Positions 16,232 through 25,706 of a DNA stretch of 45,649 nucleotides are shown here, in pieces (position 1 is the first letter of the stretch; every line of letters begins with the position of its first letter). The notes beneath the pieces are model-generated. The model did no database searches. It was given only the letters and a program-made list of their open reading frames with translations, and was not told the origin of the DNA. The position numbers and the translations under genes were made by a program. Source of the stretch: Chitinophagaceae bacterium (GTDB lineage Bacteria > Bacteroidota > Bacteroidia > Chitinophagales > Chitinophagaceae); contig JAGKWS010000019.1 of the NCBI GenBank assembly GCA_021151685.1, forward strand, positions 1-45,649, given 5' to 3'.

Positions 16232-16885
16232 CTATCTGCCTGTACCCTTCTTTTTTTCTTCCAGCAATAATTTGATGTGGCTAACGAGTGTATCTACTTT
16301 GTTATCTTCCAAGCCATCGTACATGCCTCTGATGCGCCCATAGTTATCAACCAATACATAGTGGTTGTCGTGTATAAAATCTTTGTCTATACTCATACCG
16401 GCAGTGTCGTCTGTGGCACTGATTAGGTAGCTATAACGCGCCATATCGTACAGAGCCTTTTTATCGCCGGTAAGAAACATCCATTGATTTGGGTCTGCTT
16501 CAAAGCGGTCGGCATAGGCTTTCATTGCCCCCACTGTATCTTTGACAGGGTCTACAGTGTGCGACAAAATTATTACCTCTTTGTTGCCCTTTACTTTGGC
16601 ATATACACGCGCCAGGTTTTGGTTCATTTTGGGGCAAATACCCTTACATGTAGTAAAAAAGTACTCTACTACTACAATTTTGTCTTTTACATCCTCATTT
16701 GTAATGGTTTTACCTTCCTGATTGGTGAATGAGAATGGTGCTACTTTATGGTCGGGGACATTACCCAACACTGGCAGCTGCGATCGTTTGGGCTGTTCGT
16801 TATTTACTTTGTAGTAGTAACCCAAGAATGCAACGCCAAACAAAATAAAAAATGATACGAGAAAAATAGTCGTCTTGTTATTCAT
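16232..16885 (-). CDS. SCO1/SenC copper chaperone
   Basis: 217 residues: an N-terminal membrane anchor (TIFLVSFFILFGVAFLGYYY) and a periplasmic thioredoxin fold. Copper-binding CKGICP (Cys80, Cys84) and the partner histidine (His172, in DFIHDNHYVLVD) are present. SCO proteins deliver copper to the CuA site of cytochrome c oxidase or act in thiol redox. No cytochrome oxidase genes are in the window, so it is a stand-alone SCO here. It starts at 16885, and a 273-base gap separates it from the divergent T9SS gene. Confidence 0.92.
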   Translation of the reverse strand: MNNKTTIFLVSFFILFGVAFLGYYYKVNNEQPKRSQLPVLGNVPDHKVAPFSFTNQEGKTITNEDVKDKIVVVEYFFTTCKGICPKMNQNLARVYAKVKGNKEVIILSHTVDPVKDTVGAMKAYADRFEADPNQWMFLTGDKKALYDMARYSYLISATDDTAGMSIDKDFIHDNHYVLVDNYGRIRGMYDGLEDNKVDTLVSHIKLLLEEKKKGTGR

Positions 16886-17158
16886 ATAGTTATTCAGTAG
16901 TATTTGTACCTTATTTTGTTTGTAAAATTAGAGCAATATGCCCTCATAAATCACATTTGAATTTACGGTAAGTATAAAGATTCGCTGATGTTCAGGTTGT
17001 GTGGGCAAAAATTGAGAAGTCAATTTTTGTTTTTGCCTGGAATATTCTTATTTTGCGTATCATATTGCCAAATTGTGTTTATATTAACCATTACTCTAAG
17101 TAACAGAACTGGTAATTATGCACGCATAACAATGGCAAGCCATATCAAAACCAATTAT

Positions 17159-18925
17159 ATGAAGAAAGGTTTACTACTCATGGCCGCATCTATGGCTGCG
17201 TTCACAGCTTTTTCACAAAACTCTGTCAACATTTTTGCAGCTGGCCCTACTGGTTCTTACATAACCGGGAACAGTTCTAACACAACAAGAACAGATAACA
17301 ATATTGTAACCACCAACTTTGGCACAGCACGCAGTGGGTATGCAGTATTTGACCTCGCTTCGCTACCACCAACTGCGGTGGTGACAAATGTAGACCTGCA
17401 TTACAATATGGCAGTAGTAACAGCGGGTGGCGGTATGGGGTGGACAACACGCGGCCATGCGGGTGACTTGTCGACAATTACGGCACCGGGCACATTGTAT
17501 ACAACAATGGGTTTGGCCACATCGTTGTGGACAACTATGTACCCAACAACGCCAACTAATGTAACATTTGCTTCCAACGGTGCTGCTGTTGGGTTTGTAT
17601 CGGCCAATTTGGGCAATAAAGTGTCTATAGTATGGTCTACAAACTCTACCCGAACTTATACCATAACGGGTGAAAGTGGTACAACCACAACCACTGGCAC
17701 GCATGCACCCTATCTGGCAATTAACTATACCTGCCCCGGTATTACGTCTATCAGTGCTGGCGGCCCTGCTACCAATCCTTGTCCTAATACAACCTTTGCG
17801 CTTTCGGGAAGTGCCACCGGCAGCATTGCATCCTATTCATGGACAGGACCATTTGGTTTTTCTTCAGCATTACCCAACCCGACAGTTACTACCGGCTTGC
17901 CAGCAAACGGAAGCTATACTCTTGAAGTAACAGACGTGAACGGCTGCTCGGCAAAGGCGACAACTATTGTAACCGTTACCCCTGCCCCATCTTCGGACAT
18001 TACGGCTATGACAGCTGTTGCATTTTGCGATGCTGATAGTGCCACACTGAGTGCCATAGCACCAGCAATGGACTACCAATGGTACAATGGCACAACTGCT
18101 ATACCGGGGGCTACAAACCAGCAATATGTAACCTACACATCGGGCAACTACAAATTGGAAGTGACTGACCCCGCAAGCGGCTGCAGCTCAACTACTTCAA
18201 CATCAACTAATACTGTATTATTATCTACACCACCGGTATCGCCTGCCAGCCCTGTTTTGCTGTGCATTGGCGAAACAGGCACGTTGTCTGTTAATACCAA
18301 TGATGTAACATCTGGCATTAACTTCCAGTGGCAAAAAGACGGAATAAACATACCCGGTGCCGGTAGCAGCAACTATGTAGCCACTGCATCGGGCAACTAC
18401 CGTGCGGTGCTTACTGTACCTGCAAATGGTTGTACCACTACATCGAACGTAGTTTCGGTAACTGTAAATGACAACCCGATACCGGTAATTTCTTATTCAG
18501 GGTCGAACCTTTCCACTATAGGTGCCTACAGCGTCTATCAATGGTTTTTGAATACGGTGGCCATACCGGGTGCAACATCTGCAACTTATCACCCTACTAC
18601 ATCGGGCAGCTACCGTGTACGGGTGTCTGACATTGCTGGTTGTACTGCTTATAGCACACCATTGTTGGTTACAACCGTTTCTGTGGGCGATGTGGCGGTT
18701 TCAGATATCAGTCTTTTCCCCAATCCGGTATCTGGCAAACTATCTATTGCTGGTGTTGGTAGCGTAAATTGCACTGTAGCCACCATTGATGGCAAAGTAC
18801 TGGTACAAGCAACTAATACTACCGAAGTAGACTTTTCGCACTTACCGCAGGGACTATATATAGTACGTGTTGCCAACCCGGTAACGGGCGAAACATTGAC
18901 TACACAAAAAATTACCAAACAATAA
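17159..18925 (+). CDS. T9SS cargo protein with Ig-like repeats
   Basis: 588 residues from ATG 17159 (a longer in-frame extension to 16988 would hide the signal peptide MKKGLLLMAASMAAFTAFSQ, so it is rejected). Residues ~20-225 form a beta-rich domain (TNFGTARSGYAVFDLASLP) that may be DNRLRE-like. Then come Ig/PKD-like units, three with the pattern YQW..G..IPGAT..Y..T.SGNY (about residues 300-510). The last ~80 residues are a type A T9SS sorting domain: ISLFPNPVSGKLSI, IDGKVL, LPQGLYIVRV. It would be exported through the outer membrane and anchored or released. First of three tandem T9SS genes. Ligand unknown. Confidence 0.85.
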   Translation: MKKGLLLMAASMAAFTAFSQNSVNIFAAGPTGSYITGNSSNTTRTDNNIVTTNFGTARSGYAVFDLASLPPTAVVTNVDLHYNMAVVTAGGGMGWTTRGHAGDLSTITAPGTLYTTMGLATSLWTTMYPTTPTNVTFASNGAAVGFVSANLGNKVSIVWSTNSTRTYTITGESGTTTTTGTHAPYLAINYTCPGITSISAGGPATNPCPNTTFALSGSATGSIASYSWTGPFGFSSALPNPTVTTGLPANGSYTLEVTDVNGCSAKATTIVTVTPAPSSDITAMTAVAFCDADSATLSAIAPAMDYQWYNGTTAIPGATNQQYVTYTSGNYKLEVTDPASGCSSTTSTSTNTVLLSTPPVSPASPVLLCIGETGTLSVNTNDVTSGINFQWQKDGINIPGAGSSNYVATASGNYRAVLTVPANGCTTTSNVVSVTVNDNPIPVISYSGSNLSTIGAYSVYQWFLNTVAIPGATSATYHPTTSGSYRVRVSDIAGCTAYSTPLLVTTVSVGDVAVSDISLFPNPVSGKLSIAGVGSVNCTVATIDGKVLVQATNTTEVDFSHLPQGLYIVRVANPVTGETLTTQKITKQ

Positions 18926-18985
18926 TCATTCTTAACCACTCACAGAAATAATCATATATTATTTCTAAAACAGTAACACGCAAGT

Positions 18986-20941
18986 ATGAAAAAACTTCAG
19001 GCCCTTGTTGTAGCTTGTGGCATAGGCATAAGTGCCCATGCACAGATTTACGGATTGAATCCGGCAACAGATGGAGGATTTGAAACTGGTACAGATTTTC
19101 CGAGCAACAACTGGTCGGTAATCAATTCTACCACATCGGTAAACAAGTGGTATATAAACAATGCTGCACCTGCCTATGCAGGTGCCCAATGTGCAGTTAT
19201 TTCTAACAGTGCATCTGGGTATGCGTATACAATTTCATCGTCTGGTGCAAGCCATTTTCTGCGCGACATAGCTGTGCCACCGGGTGCAACATCCATCAAC
19301 CTGAGTTTCTACTGGAAAGGGCAAGGCGAACCGGGTGGTGACAGATTGTTGGTGTATACTGCACCGACATCGGTTGTGCCGACATCTAATGTACCTGCAT
19401 CGCCATCTACAGCATTGGGCGGTGCTACACTTGTGTGGACACAAACAACCACATCGGCTTCGTTTGTTCCTGTAACATTGCCACTGCCAGCTACATTGGC
19501 AGGTACTACAGTACGACTCATTTTTACATGGCAGAGCAATGCATCTGGCGGCACCTCGCCAGCGGTAGCTGTTGATAACATTGGGCTTTCTTATGAATGT
19601 GGCACACCTGCAGCGATAACTGGTAACGGACCATTGTGTCAGGGAGGCACTATTGCACTTGGCAATATATTTGCCGGTGGCACATGGAACTCGGCAACAC
19701 CGGCAGTAGCCACCATAACGCCCGGCGGCTTGCTTACAGGTGCAGCAGCAGGCACTTCAACCATTACATATACTATAGGCTCTTGCCAAAGCACTGCAGT
19801 AGTAACTGTAAGCCCGCTACCAGCGGCCATAACCGGGCGCGACACGGTATGTCTTGGTAGCAATACAGCATTGGCCAATTCGGTAATAGGTGGTACATGG
19901 AGCAGTAGTTATCCGGCAATAGCTTCTGTATTACCCACATCAGGTATAGTGTCGGGCGAAGCGGTGGGCATTAGTCATATTACGTATACTATGCCGGGTG
20001 GCTGCTCAACAACAGATACGGTATTTGTTGTCAACAATCCCGGACCGATAACAGGGCCAACACAACTTTGCCCCAACACTACAATTGTTGTAGCATGTTC
20101 GCCAGCAGGTGGTCGTTGGACGAGTCTGAACCCGGGGTCTGCAAGCATCAACAGCACATCTGGCGCAGTAACCGGTATTGCCGCAGATACGGTACGTTTG
20201 CAATATGCATCACCATTTGGCGGTTGTCGTCGTTATACGACTATAACAGTCAACCCTTTGCCGGCAGCCATTGTGGCCCGCAATATAATATGTGCCCTGA
20301 AAACTGACACTGCATTTGATGCAACATCGGGTGGTATTTGGACTTCGTTATCGCCTGCACTGCTTTCGATAAATTCTTCAACAGGACAGTTTAATACCCT
20401 TGCGGGTGGCAATGCTGTTATTAAGTATACCTTGGCTACATCGTGCGCAGTAACAAAAACAATATCGGTAAACCCACAACCATCACCAGTAGTAGCTTTT
20501 AACGCTGGTACCAATACAATGTATACCGATACATTCTATGTTTCGTACCAGTGGTATCATAGTGTATTTGGAGAAGTGCCTGGTGCTAATACCTTCCAAA
20601 CAGCTGGTCTGTACACAGGGTCTTATTATGTAGTAGTTACAGACACACTGGGCTGCACAGCCGCGTCGTCGCTGTTTGCATACAACACATCTATGGCTGT
20701 TGGCAATACTGCACACACTACTGGTTACGAAGTGTACCCCAATCCGGCAAAGAATGAGGTGATTGTTCCGTCGAAAGATGTTGCCAACATCACCATATCT
20801 GCCATGGATGGACGAGTACTGATAGAAAAACAAAACACCGGTAAAGTAGATGTGAGCGCATTACCTACTGGTTTATACATGATTACTCTATATGACAGCC
20901 ATGGCACAAGACTAAGTGCCACCAGACTAACGGTAGAATAA
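18986..20941 (+). CDS. T9SS cargo protein with four Big2-like repeats
   Basis: 651 residues. Signal peptide MKKLQALVVACGIGISAHAQ; a jelly-roll-like domain (about residues 30-210: GGFETGTDFPSNNW, LSFYWKG, VDNIGLSYEC); four ~70-residue Ig-like units with the pattern LC.G..I.L....GGTW.S..PA.A.I....G...G...G...ITYT..G.C (about residues 218-500); one YQWYHS unit; and a type A T9SS sorting domain (VYPNPAKNEVIV, MDGRVLIE, LPTGLYMITLYD). Each unit carries one Cys near each end. It belongs with the next gene, which uses the same unit, so the pair probably arose by duplication. It is followed by a strong terminator. Confidence 0.85.
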   Translation: MKKLQALVVACGIGISAHAQIYGLNPATDGGFETGTDFPSNNWSVINSTTSVNKWYINNAAPAYAGAQCAVISNSASGYAYTISSSGASHFLRDIAVPPGATSINLSFYWKGQGEPGGDRLLVYTAPTSVVPTSNVPASPSTALGGATLVWTQTTTSASFVPVTLPLPATLAGTTVRLIFTWQSNASGGTSPAVAVDNIGLSYECGTPAAITGNGPLCQGGTIALGNIFAGGTWNSATPAVATITPGGLLTGAAAGTSTITYTIGSCQSTAVVTVSPLPAAITGRDTVCLGSNTALANSVIGGTWSSSYPAIASVLPTSGIVSGEAVGISHITYTMPGGCSTTDTVFVVNNPGPITGPTQLCPNTTIVVACSPAGGRWTSLNPGSASINSTSGAVTGIAADTVRLQYASPFGGCRRYTTITVNPLPAAIVARNIICALKTDTAFDATSGGIWTSLSPALLSINSSTGQFNTLAGGNAVIKYTLATSCAVTKTISVNPQPSPVVAFNAGTNTMYTDTFYVSYQWYHSVFGEVPGANTFQTAGLYTGSYYVVVTDTLGCTAASSLFAYNTSMAVGNTAHTTGYEVYPNPAKNEVIVPSKDVANITISAMDGRVLIEKQNTGKVDVSALPTGLYMITLYDSHGTRLSATRLTVE

Positions 20942-20983
20942 AAATTGCGACCGGCACCTTATACAAGACCGGTCGCAATTTTT
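20940..20983 (+). terminator. Intrinsic terminator, 15-bp stem
   Basis: AAAAATTGCGACCGG and CCGGTCGCAATTTTT form a perfect 15-bp stem with a 14-base loop and flanking A and T tracts. It overlaps the end of the T9SS gene stop and closes that unit. Confidence 0.85.
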
Positions 20984-21078
20984 ACTAACTTTATGCTGCG
21001 TGTATACGCCTATTAACAGAGTTTGTAGGCTTGTACACATACGAAAACCAACTTTTAAGAACCTCATATTTCCGATAG

Positions 21079-23505
21079 ATGAAGAAAATACTATTACTAT
21101 TGCTTACATGCTGTTTGGGCATTACAGCATTTTCTCAGACAATTTTTCGCCCAAGCACGCAGGCAAGCATTACGGGCGCAAATAATTATTGCGTAGGTTC
21201 CACCATATCTCCCCTTTCGTTTACCTACAATACCTGCAACACAGGTACGGGAGCATCATCTGGGGTATCGGCAACCATAAGCTGGTATTACAACAATGTC
21301 AATTCAAACCTGATAAGTGGTGGCACCACGCTTGCGTACGGTCCACTATCATTTACGGTACCAACAACTGCAACAGATGTTAAGTCTTTTGCACCGGTAT
21401 TACCTACCGGAGGTGACTATTATTTTTTCTGCGTGATACGCTGGACCGGGGGTGGTTGCACCTCTACAGTTGATACACTGGTTAGTAGCACACAACATAT
21501 TGTTGTATCGCCATCGCCCATTGCACCAAGTGGCATATTGAATGTGTGTGTTGGTTCTACCATCAACTTGTCGAATCCGGTATCGGGTGGCACATGGAGT
21601 AGCTACAACCCCGGTGTTGCCAGTGTGAACAGCACAACAGGTGTAGTAACAGGTATGTCGGCAGGAGCCGTGTTCATCAGCTATCATGTAGGAGCCTGTT
21701 ATGTAACCAGCTTGCTGTATGCAAATGATACCCCTACGGGTATTAATCCGAATCCGCTAACGCGTTGTGAAGGAACAACTACTACACTTACCAGCAGCCC
21801 TGCGGGTGGCACATGGACATCGTCGAACATTGGGGTAGCCAATGTAGACATTACTACAGGCTCTATGACAGCGGGTGTGGCAGGTACCGCTATTGTTACC
21901 TACACAGCCCCTACAACAGGGTGTTACACCACTCGTTTTGTGAGCATCAACCCCAACCCGGCTGCCATAACAGGCAGTACCGCAGTTTGCATTACGGGTA
22001 CAACTACACTCAGCAACACATCTGCTACTGGGGTATGGTTCAGCAGCAACATTGGAATACCAATAGACCCGGTTACGGGTGTGGTATCTGGCTCTACTGC
22101 GGGTACAACAACCATTTCTTACCGCTACCCTACTACATTGTGCATGGCTACCACTGTAGTAACTGTAAATAATAACCCTGGTGCTATTGCAGGTCCTTCT
22201 GTAGTGTGTGCTGGTAGCAGTATTACTATGACTAACCCTGTATTGGGTGGTACATGGAGCACCAGTAATATTGGTATAGCCACTGCGGTAACAGGTACAG
22301 GTGTTATAAACGGTGTATCTAATGGTACCGTAAATATTTCTTATACTATGGCTGGTTGCCCGGCTACAACCAAACCACTTACAGTAAATGCATTGCCTGG
22401 TACTATTGTGGGTATTTTAACTACCTGTTATGGCTCCTCTACCACACTAACGAGCACGGTAAGCGGTGGCACATGGTATAGTAACAACCCTACAATAGCC
22501 TCTATTGATTCGGTATCGGGTATTGTATCGGGCCACACATTGGGTACAGCAGTTATTACGTACCGTGTTGGTTCGGGTTGTATGACTATGGCCAATGTTA
22601 CAGTAAACCCTCTGGCACCTATTTTGGGATCTGACAGTGTATGTGTAGGATCTGAAATAGACCTGACCAATATTGTAGGTGGCGGCACTTGGGTAAGCAG
22701 CAACCCGGCCATAGCATCTATAGACACCTTTACTGGCCATGTAAAAGGGTTGGTAAATGGCATTACCTACATTGGGTACACATTACCCACTGGTTGTGCA
22801 GCAACCTTCTTCCTACAGGTAATACCTGCACTGCCTGCAATTGCGGGGCCCATGCAAGTGTGTAGCAGCTATGATGTAGTACTATCGAATGGTGTACCGG
22901 GTGGCCGTTGGAAAACAGCAAACTTCTATGTTGCAGATGTAGACAGCCTTACCGGTAAGCTGTACGGGCACTTCCCTGACACGACAACAATTACCTACTC
23001 AGTTTTTGGGTGTGTTGCCAAAACACATGTAACGGTGAATCCTCTACCGAATGTGATATTGAGTTTTAGCTGGACAACAGGAAAACTGAGCACACCGCCT
23101 ATATATGCTACGTATCAATGGTACGATAGCCTATCTGGGCCAATACCAGGAGCTACCAATAGCTCTATAACATTAGCACCAGTACAAAAAACCTACTATC
23201 TGCGTGCAACAGACTTTAATGGTTGTGCAGCCAATTCCGATTACTTCAGACTTCCATTGAGCGTGGCAGATGTAAACGTGGACGCACTCTGCAACATCTA
23301 CCCCAACCCGGCAACATCGGTAGTGACTATTGAGGCACCAGTAGATGTGCGAGTTGTTGTTACTGCGATAGATGGCCGTGTAGTATATGAGGCCGACCGA
23401 GTGAAGCAAATAGATGTAAGCCAACTAATACCGGGTATGTACATGGTGGGGCTATACAACAAAGAAGGCATGCTGGTAGCCATGCGAAAACTAACAAAAC
23501 AGTAA
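21079..23505 (+). CDS. T9SS cargo protein with seven Big2-like repeats
   Basis: 808 residues. Signal peptide MKKILLLLLTCCLGITAFSQ; an N-terminal Ig-like region (~20-155); then seven ~70-residue units beginning near residues 160, 230, 300, 370, 440, 510 and 585, each with a GGTW.S.N..IA.ID..TG.V.G...GT..I.Y core and paired Cys; a YQWYDSLSGPIPGATN unit; and a type A T9SS sorting domain (IYPNPATSVVTIE, IDGRVVYE, LIPGMYMVGLYN). The array is a stalk-like architecture seen in surface adhesins and gliding-related cargo. It has its own transcript, framed by terminators at 20940 and 23525. Ligand unknown. Confidence 0.85.
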   Translation: MKKILLLLLTCCLGITAFSQTIFRPSTQASITGANNYCVGSTISPLSFTYNTCNTGTGASSGVSATISWYYNNVNSNLISGGTTLAYGPLSFTVPTTATDVKSFAPVLPTGGDYYFFCVIRWTGGGCTSTVDTLVSSTQHIVVSPSPIAPSGILNVCVGSTINLSNPVSGGTWSSYNPGVASVNSTTGVVTGMSAGAVFISYHVGACYVTSLLYANDTPTGINPNPLTRCEGTTTTLTSSPAGGTWTSSNIGVANVDITTGSMTAGVAGTAIVTYTAPTTGCYTTRFVSINPNPAAITGSTAVCITGTTTLSNTSATGVWFSSNIGIPIDPVTGVVSGSTAGTTTISYRYPTTLCMATTVVTVNNNPGAIAGPSVVCAGSSITMTNPVLGGTWSTSNIGIATAVTGTGVINGVSNGTVNISYTMAGCPATTKPLTVNALPGTIVGILTTCYGSSTTLTSTVSGGTWYSNNPTIASIDSVSGIVSGHTLGTAVITYRVGSGCMTMANVTVNPLAPILGSDSVCVGSEIDLTNIVGGGTWVSSNPAIASIDTFTGHVKGLVNGITYIGYTLPTGCAATFFLQVIPALPAIAGPMQVCSSYDVVLSNGVPGGRWKTANFYVADVDSLTGKLYGHFPDTTTITYSVFGCVAKTHVTVNPLPNVILSFSWTTGKLSTPPIYATYQWYDSLSGPIPGATNSSITLAPVQKTYYLRATDFNGCAANSDYFRLPLSVADVNVDALCNIYPNPATSVVTIEAPVDVRVVVTAIDGRVVYEADRVKQIDVSQLIPGMYMVGLYNKEGMLVAMRKLTKQ

Positions 23506-23524
23506 GACAACCATTTTAGAACAT

Positions 23525-23566
23525 AAAAAGCGAAAGCCCTCTTACACAAGAGGGCTTTCGCTTTTT
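23525..23566. terminator. Bidirectional intrinsic terminator
   Basis: AAAAAGCGAAAGCCCTCTT and AAGAGGGCTTTCGCTTTTT form a long, nearly perfect stem with A and T tracts on both sides. It sits between the convergent T9SS gene and the leftward membrane-protein gene and can serve both. Confidence 0.9.
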
Positions 23567-23580
23567 AGATAGAACACATA

Positions 23581-24225
23581 CTACTTCTGTACCAATGCTT
23601 GCTGATACATATGATAGAACAACATGGGCAGGAACAAAACATTCAGTACAACCATACCAATGAGCATCTGCATGTTGGCAGTGGGCCAATAGTGTAGTTT
23701 GAACAAATTGCCTGATGCAATAAGTAACCCTGCTATAAGCCCTGCAAATGTGCGCATATTGACAAGACCGGGCAAAGTAGGCATTCGCTTGATGGATGTA
23801 TATATGAGTAACAACATAGTAGCAAGCAGGGCACCAAAACCCCATGACATAAGGAACCCGGCAAATGGCCAATGAAAAATACGGAACATAATGCCAGAAG
23901 AAATGAGAAATGCCGCGAGAAAACCGAGGCCATAAGTTAGTCTTTTCATATTGGTTTGTTTTTTGAAGGTGAGTAGAAAAAAAAGTTCTTCCTGAATTTC
24001 TTGTATTCCGTTGGGCGATATGGCCTGAAATGCCAATTGGTATGCGTCATCGAAAGAAGCTCCATTGCACATTTGCTCCTCTATAAAGCAACAATAATGA
24101 TCAAGGAGATCGTTCACCAAATTGGCATTAGAAATGGCCGAACGAATGCGCTCTTCAATGATTGCTTCCTGTTCGTCAGTGAGCGGTACCATATGCTGAA
24201 AGTGGCTTTGATGTAATGATGGCAT
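23581..24225 (-). CDS. Four-helix membrane protein, PadR partner
   Basis: 214 residues. The N-terminal ~90 residues are soluble and helical (LTDEQEAIIEERIRSAISNANLVNDLLDHYCCFIEEQM). Then come four membrane segments (~95-205) with two related motifs FRIFHWPFAGFLM and FKLHYWPTANMQM, recalling GldL-type membrane helices; the similarity is suggestive only. The start overlaps the PadR gene by 50 bases, so translation is coupled and the regulator probably controls the pair. The soluble domain resembles those found in PadR-linked membrane proteins of unknown function. No function can be given. Confidence 0.7.
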   Translation of the reverse strand: MPSLHQSHFQHMVPLTDEQEAIIEERIRSAISNANLVNDLLDHYCCFIEEQMCNGASFDDAYQLAFQAISPNGIQEIQEELFFLLTFKKQTNMKRLTYGLGFLAAFLISSGIMFRIFHWPFAGFLMSWGFGALLATMLLLIYTSIKRMPTLPGLVNMRTFAGLIAGLLIASGNLFKLHYWPTANMQMLIGMVVLNVLFLPMLFYHMYQQALVQK

Positions 24226-24529
24226 GAATGGTGTTCAGAAAATCTATCAGCTCATCCACCGATTCTTTGGTAGCACTTATGCCCGGTTGTGTTAGTGCAT
24301 AATACTTGCGCACACGTTTACCAATGTATACCTCTTCGGTGGTTACAAGGCCATCGGCCTCCAGTTTGTGCAAGGCAGGATATAGAGAGCCTTCCTTCAC
24401 CAGTATCTTGTCGTCAGACATGGCTTTTACACATTGGGTTATCTCGTACCCATACATCTTGCCACGCTCTTCCAATAGCTTCAGGATGATGGTGCTGAGT
24501 GTTCCTTTCAATAATTCGGTCTGATTCAT
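24176..24529 (-). CDS. PadR-family transcriptional regulator
   Basis: 117 residues with the PadR winged helix: LLKGTLSTIILKLLEERGKMYGYEITQ (helices 1-2), LVKEGSLYPALHKLEADGLV (recognition helix) and the wing YIGKRVRKYYALT. PadR proteins are usually repressors that respond to small molecules or cell-envelope stress and often act on the membrane gene next to them. Here the 3' end overlaps that gene by 50 bases. An AT-rich region upstream (24530-24686) separates it from the divergent SGNH-like gene and should contain both promoters; I could not define an operator. Confidence 0.9.
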   Translation of the reverse strand: MNQTELLKGTLSTIILKLLEERGKMYGYEITQCVKAMSDDKILVKEGSLYPALHKLEADGLVTTEEVYIGKRVRKYYALTQPGISATKESVDELIDFLNTIHAIITSKPLSAYGTAH

Positions 24530-24686
24530 AGTCGTTCGAATAATAGCTTAACGTTGCATTGATTAACAATACATCACAAAGCTATGCATCAATATTGAAT
24601 CGGCAAAATATATATTTACTACAATCGTACAAGAGATGCTACCATACTTTGCCAATACCTGTATGCGTTGTACTTTTATGCGATAG

Positions 24687-25670
24687 ATGGTAAAAAAAAT
24701 ATTCCTGAAAATTGCACTGGCATCAGTACCGGTATTGCTGTTGGCGGCACTGTATCTGTATGCCGACCCATTTATGGTGCTTTATAAATATGATGATAGT
24801 GCAGCTAATAGAAAAAAACACTTTGAGCTAAACGAAGACTATGCATCTACAGAAGCGTATCTGAAACTGATACGTACCCACCAATATGATGCATATATAA
24901 TGGGTAATTCGCGGTCGCGATATTTTTACCCGAACGAATGGGTAAAACGCAATCCGGGTATTACACCATACTACCTGGGCGTGGCCGGTGAAACACTTTT
25001 TGGTGTGCATGGCAAACTGAATATGGTAGAACGAAAAGGGCAGAAAATAAATGATGTGTTGCTGATTGCCGACTACAACTTATTTTCGAGAGCCGAGAAT
25101 AGTAAGGGGCATCTATTTACAAAACATCCCGAGGTATCAGGTGACTCAAAGTTGGACTTTCAACTGGCGAATGCAAGAGACTTTTTCAACTTTGATGCAC
25201 TATACCAGTACTTCAAACTAAAACCGGAAGGGAAGCAAACAATACTGGCAGATAAACAAATACTGGCAGAAGCCACTATACAAAAGAACCCAGACGAGTA
25301 CTACAACAAACACAAGCATCTGTTTTACCAACGCGATGGGCAAATACACTACCATCGAAAATTTATGACAAAGAAGCACAGACAACTATTACAAGACATA
25401 AAAAAGCTATTTGAAAAACATAACACCCGATACAAAATTATCATATCTCCACTGTACGACCAAAAAGTAATGGACACAAGCGACAGTAGGGAAATATGTG
25501 AAATACTTGGCAAGGAACACATTTACGACTTTTCGGGGGTAAATGGATTTACCAACAGCATGTACAACTTTTTTGAACCAGAACACTACCGGCCGCATAT
25601 AGCAAACGCGCTAATGGATGCTGCCTATTCGGGATTTAGAGATTCTATTACACAACAAAGGCTACACTAA
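24687..25670 (+). CDS. Membrane-anchored SGNH-like protein
   Basis: 327 residues with an N-terminal hydrophobic anchor (IFLKIALASVPVLLLAALYLYA) and an extracytoplasmic domain. Motifs fit an SGNH/DltD-like hydrolase fold: GNSRSRYF (block I serine), GVAGETLFG (Gly of block II), and FEPEHYRPHIANALM (block V-like His), but the block V Asp is not evident, so catalysis is uncertain. Such proteins acetylate or deacetylate surface polysaccharides or modify cell-wall polymers. Monocistronic: its stop codon lies inside a terminator hairpin. No specific family could be named. Confidence 0.55.
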   Translation: MVKKIFLKIALASVPVLLLAALYLYADPFMVLYKYDDSAANRKKHFELNEDYASTEAYLKLIRTHQYDAYIMGNSRSRYFYPNEWVKRNPGITPYYLGVAGETLFGVHGKLNMVERKGQKINDVLLIADYNLFSRAENSKGHLFTKHPEVSGDSKLDFQLANARDFFNFDALYQYFKLKPEGKQTILADKQILAEATIQKNPDEYYNKHKHLFYQRDGQIHYHRKFMTKKHRQLLQDIKKLFEKHNTRYKIIISPLYDQKVMDTSDSREICEILGKEHIYDFSGVNGFTNSMYNFFEPEHYRPHIANALMDAAYSGFRDSITQQRLH

Positions 25671-25680
25671 TGTAGCCTTT
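25658..25680. terminator. Terminator hairpin overlapping a stop codon
   Basis: AAAGGCTACA and TGTAGCCTTT form a 10-bp stem around CTAA, flanked by further pairing (ACACAA..TTGTGT). The loop contains the stop codon of the SGNH-like gene. It also serves the convergent OsmC gene. Confidence 0.75.
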
Positions 25681-25706
25681 ATTGTGTAATGATATACCAT
25701 AATATA

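Noticed and set aside
16988..17158. N-terminal extension of the first T9SS gene
   Set aside because: It would put 57 residues before a perfect signal peptide; the ATG at 17159 is the sensible start.
18986..23505. Recurrent GGTGGCACATGGA-like DNA motifs, possible CRISPR or tandem DNA repeat
   Set aside because: They are the codons for the conserved GGTW core of the protein repeats, ~210 bases apart and in frame, not spaced repeats with unique spacers.
24530..24686. PadR operator (ATTGAT..ATCAAT inverted hexamers)
   Set aside because: Six-base arms about 30 bases apart in AT-rich DNA are expected by chance.
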